This document shows, piece by piece, positions 40,987 through 48,937 of a stretch of DNA of 64,000 bases. Source of the stretch: Bacteroidales bacterium OttesenSCG-928-B11 (GTDB lineage Bacteria > Bacteroidota > Bacteroidia > Bacteroidales > WCHB1-69); assembly GCA_030267125.1 (NCBI GenBank), contig JAJDJJ010000003.1:1-64000 (forward strand). Reading direction: 5' to 3'. The notes under the pieces were generated by a model. The model was not told the DNA's origin. It searched no databases and worked only from the letters and a program-made list of their open reading frames with translations. A program made the translations under genes and the position numbers. Each line of letters starts with the position of its first letter. Positions within the stretch are counted from its first letter, which is position 1.

Positions 40987-42462
40987 ATGATGTTCGAACA
41001 AACTTTTAAAAATATTGACGATATACTTCACAAAGATGCGGGTTGCGGTAGTGAATTGGATTATGTGGAGCAAACCTCTTGGATTTTGTTTCTCAAATAC
41101 TTAGACGATTTGGAGAAAGACCGAGCCACAGCCGCCGAACTCACGGGAAAGACCTATACGCCTATTATCGACAAGGATTATCAATGGACTGTTTGGGCAA
41201 TGCCAAAAGGCAAGGATGGAAAACTCGACCACCACAAAGCGCTCACGGGAGATGATCTTACCGATTTTGTGAACAACAAACTCTTTCCGTATCTCAAAAA
41301 GTTTAAACAGAACGCCGAAAGCGCCGACACTATTGAATACAAAATCGGAGAGATTTTCAGCGAACTAAAAAATCGCATACAAAGTGGCTACAATTTGCGT
41401 GAAGTGATTAACCGCATTGACGAGTTGCGTTTCCGTACCCATGCTGAAAAGCACGAAATGAGTCATTTGTACGAGGACAAAATCAAAAACATGGGAAACG
41501 CGGGACGAAACGGCGGCGAATATTACACACCTCGTCCACTTATCACTACGATTGTAAAAGTGGTCGCCCCTGAAATCGGCGATAAAATTTATGATGGAGC
41601 AGTTGGTAGCGCGGGATTCCTTTGCGAAGCGTTTTCTTATCTAAAAAACCGCCCTTCGGCAGGCTCAAGTAGCGGTTTATCTACAAAAGAAACCGAGATA
41701 TTGCAAAAACGCTCTTTTTATGGCAAAGAGAAAAAATCCTTGGCATACATCATCGGCATTATGAATATGATTTTTCATGGCGTGGAAGCTCCAAACATTA
41801 TTCATACCAACACGCTAGCCGAAAACCTTGCTGATATACAAGAAAAAGACCGCTACGATGTGGTACTTGCCAATCCGCCTTTTGGTGGAAAGGAACGTGC
41901 CGAAGTGCAACAAAACTTCCCGATAAAAACAGGCGAAACCGCTTCGCTCTTTTTGCAACACTTCATGAAAATTCTGAAAGCAGGCGGAAAAGCAGGTGTA
42001 GTAATTAAAAACACCTTTTTGAGTAATACAGACAATGCCACCGTTGCCATACGCAAAACCTTGTTGGAAAGCTGTAATCTGCACACCGTATTGGATTTAC
42101 CCGGCGGAACGTTTACAGGCGCCGGAGTGAAAACGGTCGTTTTGTTTTTTGAAAAAGGAAAACCCACCCAAAATGTTTGGTTTTATCAATTAAACCTCGA
42201 CCGAAATTTGGGCAAAACAAATCCGCTGAACGAAAACGACCTTGCGGAATTTATTGAACTTCAAAAGACTTTTGCAGAAACTGAAAACTCTTGGACGGTT
42301 AATGTCAAAGATATTGACCAAAGCACGTTTGATTTGAGCGTAAAAAACCCCAATAAGAAAGAAGTTGTTCAACTTCGCTCACCACTCGAGATATTGGAAG
42401 AAATAAAAGCATTGGACGAAGAAAGTACGGAAATTCTATTGTCAATAAAAGAGTTGCTATGA
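40987..42462 (+). CDS. hsdM: Type I restriction-modification methyltransferase subunit HsdM
   Basis: A 491-residue N6-adenine methyltransferase subunit. The N-terminal HsdM helical domain is present (FLKYLDDLEKDR). Motif I region is YDGAVGSAGFLCEAF with Gly-x-Gly spacing (AVGSAGF), and the catalytic NPPF (about 297-300, VVLANPPFGG) is intact. GEYYTPRPLI is the usual lead-in. A 33-base repeat-like piece is inserted in frame (RPSAGSSSG), near residue 222, without harming the motifs. With HsdS it methylates the target; with HsdR it restricts. The stop overlaps the rhuM-like gene by four bases. Confidence 0.93.
   Translation: MMFEQTFKNIDDILHKDAGCGSELDYVEQTSWILFLKYLDDLEKDRATAAELTGKTYTPIIDKDYQWTVWAMPKGKDGKLDHHKALTGDDLTDFVNNKLFPYLKKFKQNAESADTIEYKIGEIFSELKNRIQSGYNLREVINRIDELRFRTHAEKHEMSHLYEDKIKNMGNAGRNGGEYYTPRPLITTIVKVVAPEIGDKIYDGAVGSAGFLCEAFSYLKNRPSAGSSSGLSTKETEILQKRSFYGKEKKSLAYIIGIMNMIFHGVEAPNIIHTNTLAENLADIQEKDRYDVVLANPPFGGKERAEVQQNFPIKTGETASLFLQHFMKILKAGGKAGVVIKNTFLSNTDNATVAIRKTLLESCNLHTVLDLPGGTFTGAGVKTVVLFFEKGKPTQNVWFYQLNLDRNLGKTNPLNENDLAEFIELQKTFAETENSWTVNVKDIDQSTFDLSVKNPNKKEVVQLRSPLEILEEIKALDEESTEILLSIKELL
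41646..41678. repeat. In-frame repeat insertion inside hsdM
   Basis: Perfect arms AAACCGC (41646-41652) and GCGGTTT (41672-41678) enclose CCTTCGGCAGGCTCAAG, a sequence of the kind dispersed in Bacteroidota intergenic regions. It encodes KNRPSAGSSSGL, between two conserved parts of HsdM, so it looks like a later insertion that kept the frame. Confidence 0.6.
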
Positions 42463-43334
42463 AAAACGAAATAATACTATACAGCCCTAATGAGCTTAGC
42501 AAACATATTGAAGTACGACTTGATGAAGATAAAGAAACGCTTTGGCTAACTCAAGAACAAATCGCCCAACTTTTCGAAAGAGATAGAAGCGTAATAACCA
42601 AACATTTGAAAAATATTTTCAAAGAAGAGGAGTTGGACGAAAAAGTGGTTAGTGCATTTTTTGCACTAACCACTCAACACGGAGCCATTAAAGGAAAAAC
42701 ACAGACAATGAAAGTGAAATTTTATAATCTTGACGCTATTTTGTCAGTCGGCTACCGTGTTAATTCCAAACAAGGCACACAGTTTAGAATATGGGCAAAC
42801 AAAATCCTGAAAGACTATTTATTAAAAGGTTATGCCATAAATAACCGAATGAACCGCATTGAGGACAATGTGTCGGCTCTTTCGGAAAAAGTAAACGAGA
42901 TTGACCTGCAAATAAACACACATCTAATTCCCACACAAGGCGTATTTTTCGATGGGCAAGTGTTTGACGCTTACGAATTGGCTTCTAAAATCATTCGCTC
43001 AGCCAAGCAAAGCATAATTTTGATAGATAATTACATAGACGAAACCACATTGATGCATTTATCAAAGAAGAAAAAAGGCGTAAGCGTGTTGTTGCTTACA
43101 AAAAACATAAGCAAACAACTGACCTTGGATATTGAAAAAGCCAGCGAACAATACGGTAATTTCACAGCAAAACCGTTTACCCACAGCCACGACCGTTTTC
43201 TAATTCTCGACCAAAAAGAAATCTATCATCTTGGAGCTTCGCTCAAAGATTTAGGCAGAAAATGGTTTGCTTTCTCTAAAATGGATAAACATTCGGTAAG
43301 CGGTATTATTAACTCAATTTCTGAAATGCTATGA
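42459..43334 (+). CDS. RhuM-family protein with C-terminal HKD-like domain
   Basis: A 291-residue protein. The N-terminal 120 residues form the RhuM virulence-protein domain (LWLTQEQIAQLFERDRSVITKHLKNIF), a DNA-binding-like region followed by YRVNSKQGTQFRIWANKIL. The C-terminal part (about 160-291) is a phospholipase-D-like half, with HDRFLIL in place of HxK and LGASLKDLGRKW after it. Single HKD-like halves often dimerise to make one active site. It lies in a type I operon, as RhuM genes often do in Bacteroidota, with four-base overlaps on both sides. Its role (toxin, nuclease or regulator) is not settled. Confidence 0.78.
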   Translation: MKNEIILYSPNELSKHIEVRLDEDKETLWLTQEQIAQLFERDRSVITKHLKNIFKEEELDEKVVSAFFALTTQHGAIKGKTQTMKVKFYNLDAILSVGYRVNSKQGTQFRIWANKILKDYLLKGYAINNRMNRIEDNVSALSEKVNEIDLQINTHLIPTQGVFFDGQVFDAYELASKIIRSAKQSIILIDNYIDETTLMHLSKKKKGVSVLLLTKNISKQLTLDIEKASEQYGNFTAKPFTHSHDRFLILDQKEIYHLGASLKDLGRKWFAFSKMDKHSVSGIINSISEML

Positions 43335-44566
43335 TGAAGTGGAAGAGAAAGAAATTAAATGAGTTTTGCGAGTTCAGTAATGGACTTTGGACAGGGAAGA
43401 AACCTCCTTTTCAAACTGTTGGAGTAATAAGAAATACAAATTTCACAAAAGATTGTCTTCTTGATGATAGTGATATCGTTTATTTAGAAGTTGAACAATC
43501 TCAATTTCAAAAAAGGAAATTGCAATACGGTGATATAATTCTTGAAAAGTCAGGTGGTGGACCAAAACAACCTGTTGGAAGAGTTGTGATTTTTGATAAG
43601 ACTGATGGTGATTTTTCATTTAGCAACTTTACTTCTGTAATTAGGATTAAGAATAAAGATGAAGTTGATTTCAACTTTCTACACAGATGTCTATTCTTGG
43701 AATACATTTCAGGTGCTACTGAAAAAATGCAAAGTCATTCGACAGGCATCCGAAATTTGAAATTTGATGAGTATAAAGAAATAGAAATCCCACTTCCCCC
43801 TCTCCCCGAACAACAACGCATTGTTTCCATATTAGATAAAGCCTTTTCGGCTATTGAGCGAAGTCGAAATAATGCCGAACAAAACCTTAAAAATGCAAAA
43901 GAATTGTTTGAGAGTTATTTGCAGGGGATATTTGAGAATGGGAATTGGGAAACGAAAAAGCTAAATGAAATAACTGAAGTAAAAGATGGCACACACGATA
44001 GTCCAAAATATATTAAAGAAGGAATTCCTTTTGTCACTCAAAAGAATATCAAACCTGATGGATTTTCATTTGGTGATACAAAATTCATCACAGAAACAGA
44101 CCACGAAAAGTTTTACAAGCGTTCAAATGTGACTTATGGTGATATTCTAATTTCAATGATTGGAGCAAATAGGGGAATGGCTGCAATAGTAGATGATAAA
44201 AGAGTTTTCAGTATCAAGAATGTTGGCTTGATCAAGTCAAGTGATAACATTAATATGAATTACCTACTTTATTATTTGAAATCTTCAGTAGCAATGAAAT
44301 ATGTTTTGTATATGTCAAATGGTGGAGCACAAGAATTTGTTGGATTGACAGCGTTGAGAAGTTTTCCAATTCCCCTTCCTCCACTTAAAGAACAACAAAC
44401 CATCGTCCACCAATTAGATGCCTTGCGAGCTGAAACACAAAAACTGGAAACGGTGTATCAAAAGAAAATAGCAGATTTGGAGGAACTGAAAAAAAGTATC
44501 TTGCAGAAGGCGTTCAATGGGGAGCTTGTCGAACCTACAGGGGAGTTAAAAATAGAAAAAAAATAA
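43331..44566 (+). CDS. hsdS: Type I restriction specificity subunit HsdS
   Basis: A 411-residue specificity protein with two target-recognition domains (about 1-150 and 215-360). Each is followed by a conserved helical spacer (LPPLPEQQRIVSILDKAF and PLPPLKEQQTIVHQLDALR), which set the distance between the two half-sites. The end KAFNGELVEPTGELK is typical. The central helix contains a repeat-like piece (ERSRNN) matching one in hsdR. The recognised DNA sequence cannot be read off. Overlaps the rhuM-like gene by four bases. Confidence 0.92.
   Translation: MMKWKRKKLNEFCEFSNGLWTGKKPPFQTVGVIRNTNFTKDCLLDDSDIVYLEVEQSQFQKRKLQYGDIILEKSGGGPKQPVGRVVIFDKTDGDFSFSNFTSVIRIKNKDEVDFNFLHRCLFLEYISGATEKMQSHSTGIRNLKFDEYKEIEIPLPPLPEQQRIVSILDKAFSAIERSRNNAEQNLKNAKELFESYLQGIFENGNWETKKLNEITEVKDGTHDSPKYIKEGIPFVTQKNIKPDGFSFGDTKFITETDHEKFYKRSNVTYGDILISMIGANRGMAAIVDDKRVFSIKNVGLIKSSDNINMNYLLYYLKSSVAMKYVLYMSNGGAQEFVGLTALRSFPIPLPPLKEQQTIVHQLDALRAETQKLETVYQKKIADLEELKKSILQKAFNGELVEPTGELKIEKK
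43853..43870. repeat. Coding copy of ATTGAGCGnAGTCGAAAT (hsdS)
   Basis: ATTGAGCGAAGTCGAAAT is found in hsdS, and ATTGAGCGTAGTCGAAAT in hsdR at 46823-46840. Both are read in the same frame as IERSRN. Confidence 0.65.
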
Positions 44567-44570
44567 TTGT

Positions 44571-46406
44571 ATGAAAGTAAAATTAAGTCAAGCCGTTAAA
44601 ATGTTTTTTAGCAGCTCATCACTTGAGATGGTTTACTTAGAAGCTATTGCAAACGCATTAGATGCAAATGCAACGGAGATTGAAATCAAAATATCAATGA
44701 AGGCATTTAATCAATCTGAAACTCTTCAAATCGAAATTTCTGATAATGGCGAAGGTTTAACAGATGAGCGTTACAAGAAATTTTCAAAATTATTCGATGT
44801 TGAAGAAAGCACACACAAAGGCTTAGGGCGATTAGTTTATTTATGCTATTTCGAAGATGTAAAGGTTGTTAGCTATTTTGAAAAAACAAAAAAAAGAACT
44901 TTTAACTTCTCTGATGATTTTGAAGAAGAAAAATTCAAAATAGACAAGGTTGAAGAAAAGGAGTCCGGAACATGTTTTAAAATGACAAACTATACTCTTC
45001 AAAAAATTGCTAAGAATGATTACATCCATCCGAGAAAAATTAAGCAACGGATTTTGGAAGAATTTTATTCAAGACTTTTCCATCTAAAAAAACAAGGATG
45101 TTCGCTTAATATTAAAATAGAATCAATTATTGATGGTAAAAAAATGGTGTCAACGATTGATAGTACAGATATTCCTGAATTTACCGATGTGGAATTAAGC
45201 AGCTCTATTAACCTCATTGATAAATTTATTTTGTATTATTCAATAAAAGAAGTTGACCCACAAGATTCATCTTTGATTGCTGCAATTTCTGTTGATAATA
45301 GGACTGTTAAGGTGGATTTAATTTCAAATGAAAATATGTTGCCTGGCTATGAAATGGTATTTCTGCTCTATTCAGATTTTTTCGTTGGTAAAATTGATGC
45401 AGCAAGGCAAAATTTGACTATTTCTCCACAGGAGTTGAAAGATGTTCAAACCATATTTAGGAAAGAAGTCATTTCTATAATTGAAGCTAAAATACCAAGA
45501 ATTAAAAAGAGGAACAGTGATGTTAAGGCAGGGCTTATTTCAAAATTCCCTCATTTAAGCAGTTATTTTGACACGAATAATATTGGATATATTCCACGAA
45601 ACGAGATTTTGAAAAAAGCACAAAATGAATTTTTCCAAGAGCAAAAAGAAATTTTAGATGCAACATCCTTAAATGATGAGCAATTTGAAAAATCAGTAGA
45701 ATTATCATCAAGAGCATTGACGGAATATATTTTGTTCCGACAATTAACTGTTGAAAAATTAAAAAAATCAACAGACTCTGAGAGTGAAGCTGAGATACAT
45801 AAATTATTTGCTTTAATGCGTAAAGATGGTAGATTTGAAAAGAAAAATTGCATTGATGACATTTATAAAAATAGCGCTTGGCTACTTGATGACAAATACA
45901 TGACTTATGAAACCATACTCAGTGACAGAGAAATGGGTGAACTAATAAAAGAAATAACGGATGATGAAGGTGTTGAAGATGATAATAGACCAGATATGGC
46001 TTTGATATTTTCTAATAATCCTGAAAACAAAAAACCTTTCGATGTTGTAATTGTAGAGTTTAAAAAAAGAGGGATTTCATTAGAAGAAAACATGAAAGTT
46101 GTAACTCAACTTGAAAAACGTGCGCGAAAATTAATGAAACATTACAATAATCAAATTCAAAGAATTTGGTTTTATGGAATTATAGAGTTTAATGAAGAAG
46201 TAGAGATGCAATTAGCAGGAGAATACACTGAATTATATTCTTCTGGGAAAATGTATTATAGAGAAACGAATATAGCGATATCACTTAATCCGAAAATAAC
46301 ATTGCCGATCGGAGTTTTTATATGGGATTTAGATGCTGTAATAAGTGATGCTGATGCTCGCAATTCGACATTCTTGAATTTAGTGAAAAGTAAGTTTATT
46401 CAGTAA
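44571..46406 (+). CDS. GHKL-type ATPase with PD-(D/E)xK-like nuclease module, inside type I operon
   Basis: A 611-residue protein. GHKL ATP-binding boxes: LEAIANALDAN (23-33), SDNGEGL (57-63) and THKGLGRLVYL (81-91). A mostly helical middle region follows, then a nuclease-like module with RPDMALIFSN (about 473-482) and VVIVEFKKRG (about 492-501), then TQLEKRARKL in the place of the Q-motif helix. The C-terminal 80 residues (WFYGIIEFNEE, then a final ARNSTFLNLV) resemble the tail of the protein at 11909-13939. The start is four bases after hsdS and the stop two bases before hsdR, so it is translated with the R-M subunits. It may modulate restriction or act as a second effector; no direct evidence. 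Confidence 0.78.
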   Translation: MKVKLSQAVKMFFSSSSLEMVYLEAIANALDANATEIEIKISMKAFNQSETLQIEISDNGEGLTDERYKKFSKLFDVEESTHKGLGRLVYLCYFEDVKVVSYFEKTKKRTFNFSDDFEEEKFKIDKVEEKESGTCFKMTNYTLQKIAKNDYIHPRKIKQRILEEFYSRLFHLKKQGCSLNIKIESIIDGKKMVSTIDSTDIPEFTDVELSSSINLIDKFILYYSIKEVDPQDSSLIAAISVDNRTVKVDLISNENMLPGYEMVFLLYSDFFVGKIDAARQNLTISPQELKDVQTIFRKEVISIIEAKIPRIKKRNSDVKAGLISKFPHLSSYFDTNNIGYIPRNEILKKAQNEFFQEQKEILDATSLNDEQFEKSVELSSRALTEYILFRQLTVEKLKKSTDSESEAEIHKLFALMRKDGRFEKKNCIDDIYKNSAWLLDDKYMTYETILSDREMGELIKEITDDEGVEDDNRPDMALIFSNNPENKKPFDVVIVEFKKRGISLEENMKVVTQLEKRARKLMKHYNNQIQRIWFYGIIEFNEEVEMQLAGEYTELYSSGKMYYRETNIAISLNPKITLPIGVFIWDLDAVISDADARNSTFLNLVKSKFIQ

Positions 46407-46408
46407 AT

Positions 46409-48772
46409 ATGAACGAAGCAGAAACCAGAGCGGAATTAATCGACCCCAAGCTAAAGGCTTGCGGTTGGGGTGTTGTTGAAGGCTCTAAAGTTCTTCGAGA
46501 ACATGCTATTACTGCGGGAAAAATTCAAACAGGCGGTGGTAGGGGAAAAAGAGAAATCGCCGATTATGTGTTGGTTTACAAAGGAATTAAATTGGCTGTG
46601 ATTGAAGCCAAAAGTGATGAATTGGAAGTTGGCGAAGGTGTAATGCAAGCCAAAAAGTATGCGGAAAAATTAAAATTAGAAACCACATACAGCGCCAACG
46701 GAAAAGAAATTTACCAAATCTGCCTAAAAACAGGCGAAGAAAGTTTGGTAAGCGATTTTCTAACTCCCGAACAACTTTGGGATAAAACTTTTCCTGAGCT
46801 TATCGAAGGAAATGCTTCGGACATTGAGCGTAGTCGAAATACCGAACTATGGCGAGAAAAATTTGCATCAGTACCATTTGAAGACAAAAGCGGAACATGG
46901 CAACTTCGGTATTATCAGGAAATTGCGGTGCAAAAAACAGTCGAAGCAATTGCACAAAACAAAGAACGTATTTTGCTTACCCTTGCCACAGGAACGGGAA
47001 AAACGGCAATCGCTTTTCAAATCGCTTGGAAACTGTTTCAAACCCGCTGGAATTTAAAACGAGACGGCAGCCGCCGTCCAAGAGTTTTATTTTTAGCAGA
47101 CCGTAATATTTTGGCAGACCAAGCCTACAACTCATTTTCGGCATTTCCCGAAGATGCTTTGGTACGGATTAAGCCAAACGAAATAAAGAAAAACGGAAAA
47201 GTTCCGACTAACGGAAGTATTTTCTTTACTATTTTTCAGACCTTTATGTCGGGCATCGACAGAGAAGGAAATCCTTCGCCTTACTTTGGCGAATATCCTG
47301 CCAATTATTTTGATTTTATCATCATCGACGAATGCCACCGAGGTGGAGCCAATGACGAAAGCAATTGGCGGGGAATTTTGGATTACTTTTCTCCCGCAGT
47401 GCAATTGGGTTTGACCGCTACACCAAAACGAAAAGATAATGTGGATACGTATCGCTATTTTGGCGAACCGGTTTACATTTATTCGCTCAAAGAAGGTATC
47501 AACGATGGTTTTTTAACGCCATTCAAAGTAAAACGCATCAAAACAACTTTGGACGATTACCGCTACACTTCGGACGATACCGTTGTAGAAGGCGAAATCG
47601 AAGAAGGCAAACTCTATGAAGAGAAAGACTTTAACCGCACCATTGAAATCGTAGAACGAGAAACCAAGCGGGTGAACATATACTTGGAAGAAGCCAATCA
47701 AAAAGAAAAGGCTATCGTTTTCTGTGCCAATCAAGGTCATGCGGCATTGATTCGAGATTTAATCAATCAAAATGCAAAAAGTAAAGACCCTTTTTACTGT
47801 GTTCGCGTAACCGCCAACGATGGCGAAGAAGGCGAACGATTGTTGAGAGAATTTCAGGATAACGAAAAAATAATTCCTACCATTCTCACAACTTCACAAA
47901 AGCTTTCTACGGGTGTTGATGCACGGAATATTCGCAATATTGTGTTGCTTCGTCCAGTCAATTCGATGATTGAGTTTAAACAAATAGTCGGGCGTGGAAC
48001 CCGTTTGTTTGATGGGAAAGAGTTTTTTACCATTTACGATTTTGTTGATGCGTACAAACATTTTTCCGATCCCGAATGGGACGGAGAACCTTTGGAAAGT
48101 GAGCCGACAGATGTTGTAACCGAACCGAGAGTACCATACGAGCCAAATGAGCCAAAAGAACCGACTAAAATAGAACGCAAACAGAAAATCAAAATCAAAT
48201 TGCGAAATGGAAAAGAAAGAGAAATACAATCAATGATTTCAACTTCTTTTTGGAGTGCAGAAGGCAAGCCTATTTCAGCAGAAGAATTTTTAAATAATCT
48301 GTTTGGCGAGTTACCTAAACTTTTCAAAGATGAAGAAGAATTGCGGAAACTGTGGAGTAATCCCATTACCCGAAAGGTTTTGTTAGAGAATTTGGAATCG
48401 GCAGGTTTCCCGAAAGACGATTTACTGACTTTGCAAAAGTTGGTAGATATGGAAAAGAGCGACTTATATGATGTGTTGGAATACGTTTTCAATGGCGACT
48501 ACATCGCAATGACAAGAGAAGCCAGAGCCAAAGCAGCCGAAGCAACAATCTTTGCCTTACTCAACGACCAACAAAAAGAGTTTATCTCTTTCGTTTTGAG
48601 CAAATACATTGAAACAGGTGTGGACGAGCTCGACCAAGACAAGTTGCCGATTTTGCTCACAAACAAATATCAATCCTTGGAAGACGCAAAAGAAATTTTA
48701 GGCGATGTGGCAAACATCAGCAAGTTGTTTGTAGAATTTCAAGAGCACCTTTATTTAAAAAGAATAGCATGA
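46409..48772 (+). CDS. hsdR: Type I restriction endonuclease subunit HsdR
   Basis: A 787-residue motor-nuclease subunit. The N-terminal nuclease core has REIADYVLVYKGIKLAVIEAKSDE (Asp and EAK). The DEAD-like helicase has Walker A ATGTGKTAIA (about 192-201), Walker B IIDECHRGG (about 307), motif III LTATPKR and motif VI GRGTRL. A C-terminal domain (about 600-787) binds HsdM/HsdS. It translocates DNA and cuts unmodified DNA away from the site. All motifs look intact, so the system is probably active. A repeat-like piece (IERSRN) occurs near residue 139. Confidence 0.94.
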   Translation: MNEAETRAELIDPKLKACGWGVVEGSKVLREHAITAGKIQTGGGRGKREIADYVLVYKGIKLAVIEAKSDELEVGEGVMQAKKYAEKLKLETTYSANGKEIYQICLKTGEESLVSDFLTPEQLWDKTFPELIEGNASDIERSRNTELWREKFASVPFEDKSGTWQLRYYQEIAVQKTVEAIAQNKERILLTLATGTGKTAIAFQIAWKLFQTRWNLKRDGSRRPRVLFLADRNILADQAYNSFSAFPEDALVRIKPNEIKKNGKVPTNGSIFFTIFQTFMSGIDREGNPSPYFGEYPANYFDFIIIDECHRGGANDESNWRGILDYFSPAVQLGLTATPKRKDNVDTYRYFGEPVYIYSLKEGINDGFLTPFKVKRIKTTLDDYRYTSDDTVVEGEIEEGKLYEEKDFNRTIEIVERETKRVNIYLEEANQKEKAIVFCANQGHAALIRDLINQNAKSKDPFYCVRVTANDGEEGERLLREFQDNEKIIPTILTTSQKLSTGVDARNIRNIVLLRPVNSMIEFKQIVGRGTRLFDGKEFFTIYDFVDAYKHFSDPEWDGEPLESEPTDVVTEPRVPYEPNEPKEPTKIERKQKIKIKLRNGKEREIQSMISTSFWSAEGKPISAEEFLNNLFGELPKLFKDEEELRKLWSNPITRKVLLENLESAGFPKDDLLTLQKLVDMEKSDLYDVLEYVFNGDYIAMTREARAKAAEATIFALLNDQQKEFISFVLSKYIETGVDELDQDKLPILLTNKYQSLEDAKEILGDVANISKLFVEFQEHLYLKRIA
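46823..46840. repeat. Coding copy of ATTGAGCGnAGTCGAAAT (hsdR)
   Basis: ATTGAGCGTAGTCGAAAT encodes IERSRN in a linker between the nuclease and helicase parts of HsdR. It differs by one base from the copy in hsdS at 43853-43870. Confidence 0.65.
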
Positions 48773-48881
48773 TATAAATATAGAATTAAATATTGTAATC
48801 AAACCGAACTTTTCGGCCGAGCGTTATATGTCACTCTAAAGAAAGCTATGGAATAATGTCTCTGTCGGAAACAGAAATTCA

Positions 48882-48934
48882 AATTATCAAAACTTGCGGA
48901 AAATGGAAGTTTTGATAATTTATAATATCTTTGC
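48882..48934 (+). promoter_or_regulatory. 14-bp inverted repeat and -7 box before the second DUF4143 gene
   Basis: AATTATCAAAACTT (48882-48895) and AAGTTTTGATAATT (48907-48920) are a perfect inverted repeat with an 11-base spacer. Five bases later comes the -7 box TATCTTTGC (48926-48934), and the ATG follows after only three more bases. The transcript would be leaderless or nearly so, and the repeat sits where a regulator would control it. There is no T run, so it is not a standard terminator. Confidence 0.7.
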
Positions 48935-48937
48935 ACG

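Noticed and set aside
48882-48920. Rho-independent terminator of the type I operon
   Set aside because: The stem is AT-rich and not followed by a T run, and its position abuts a promoter. A regulatory site is more likely, although partial termination cannot be excluded.
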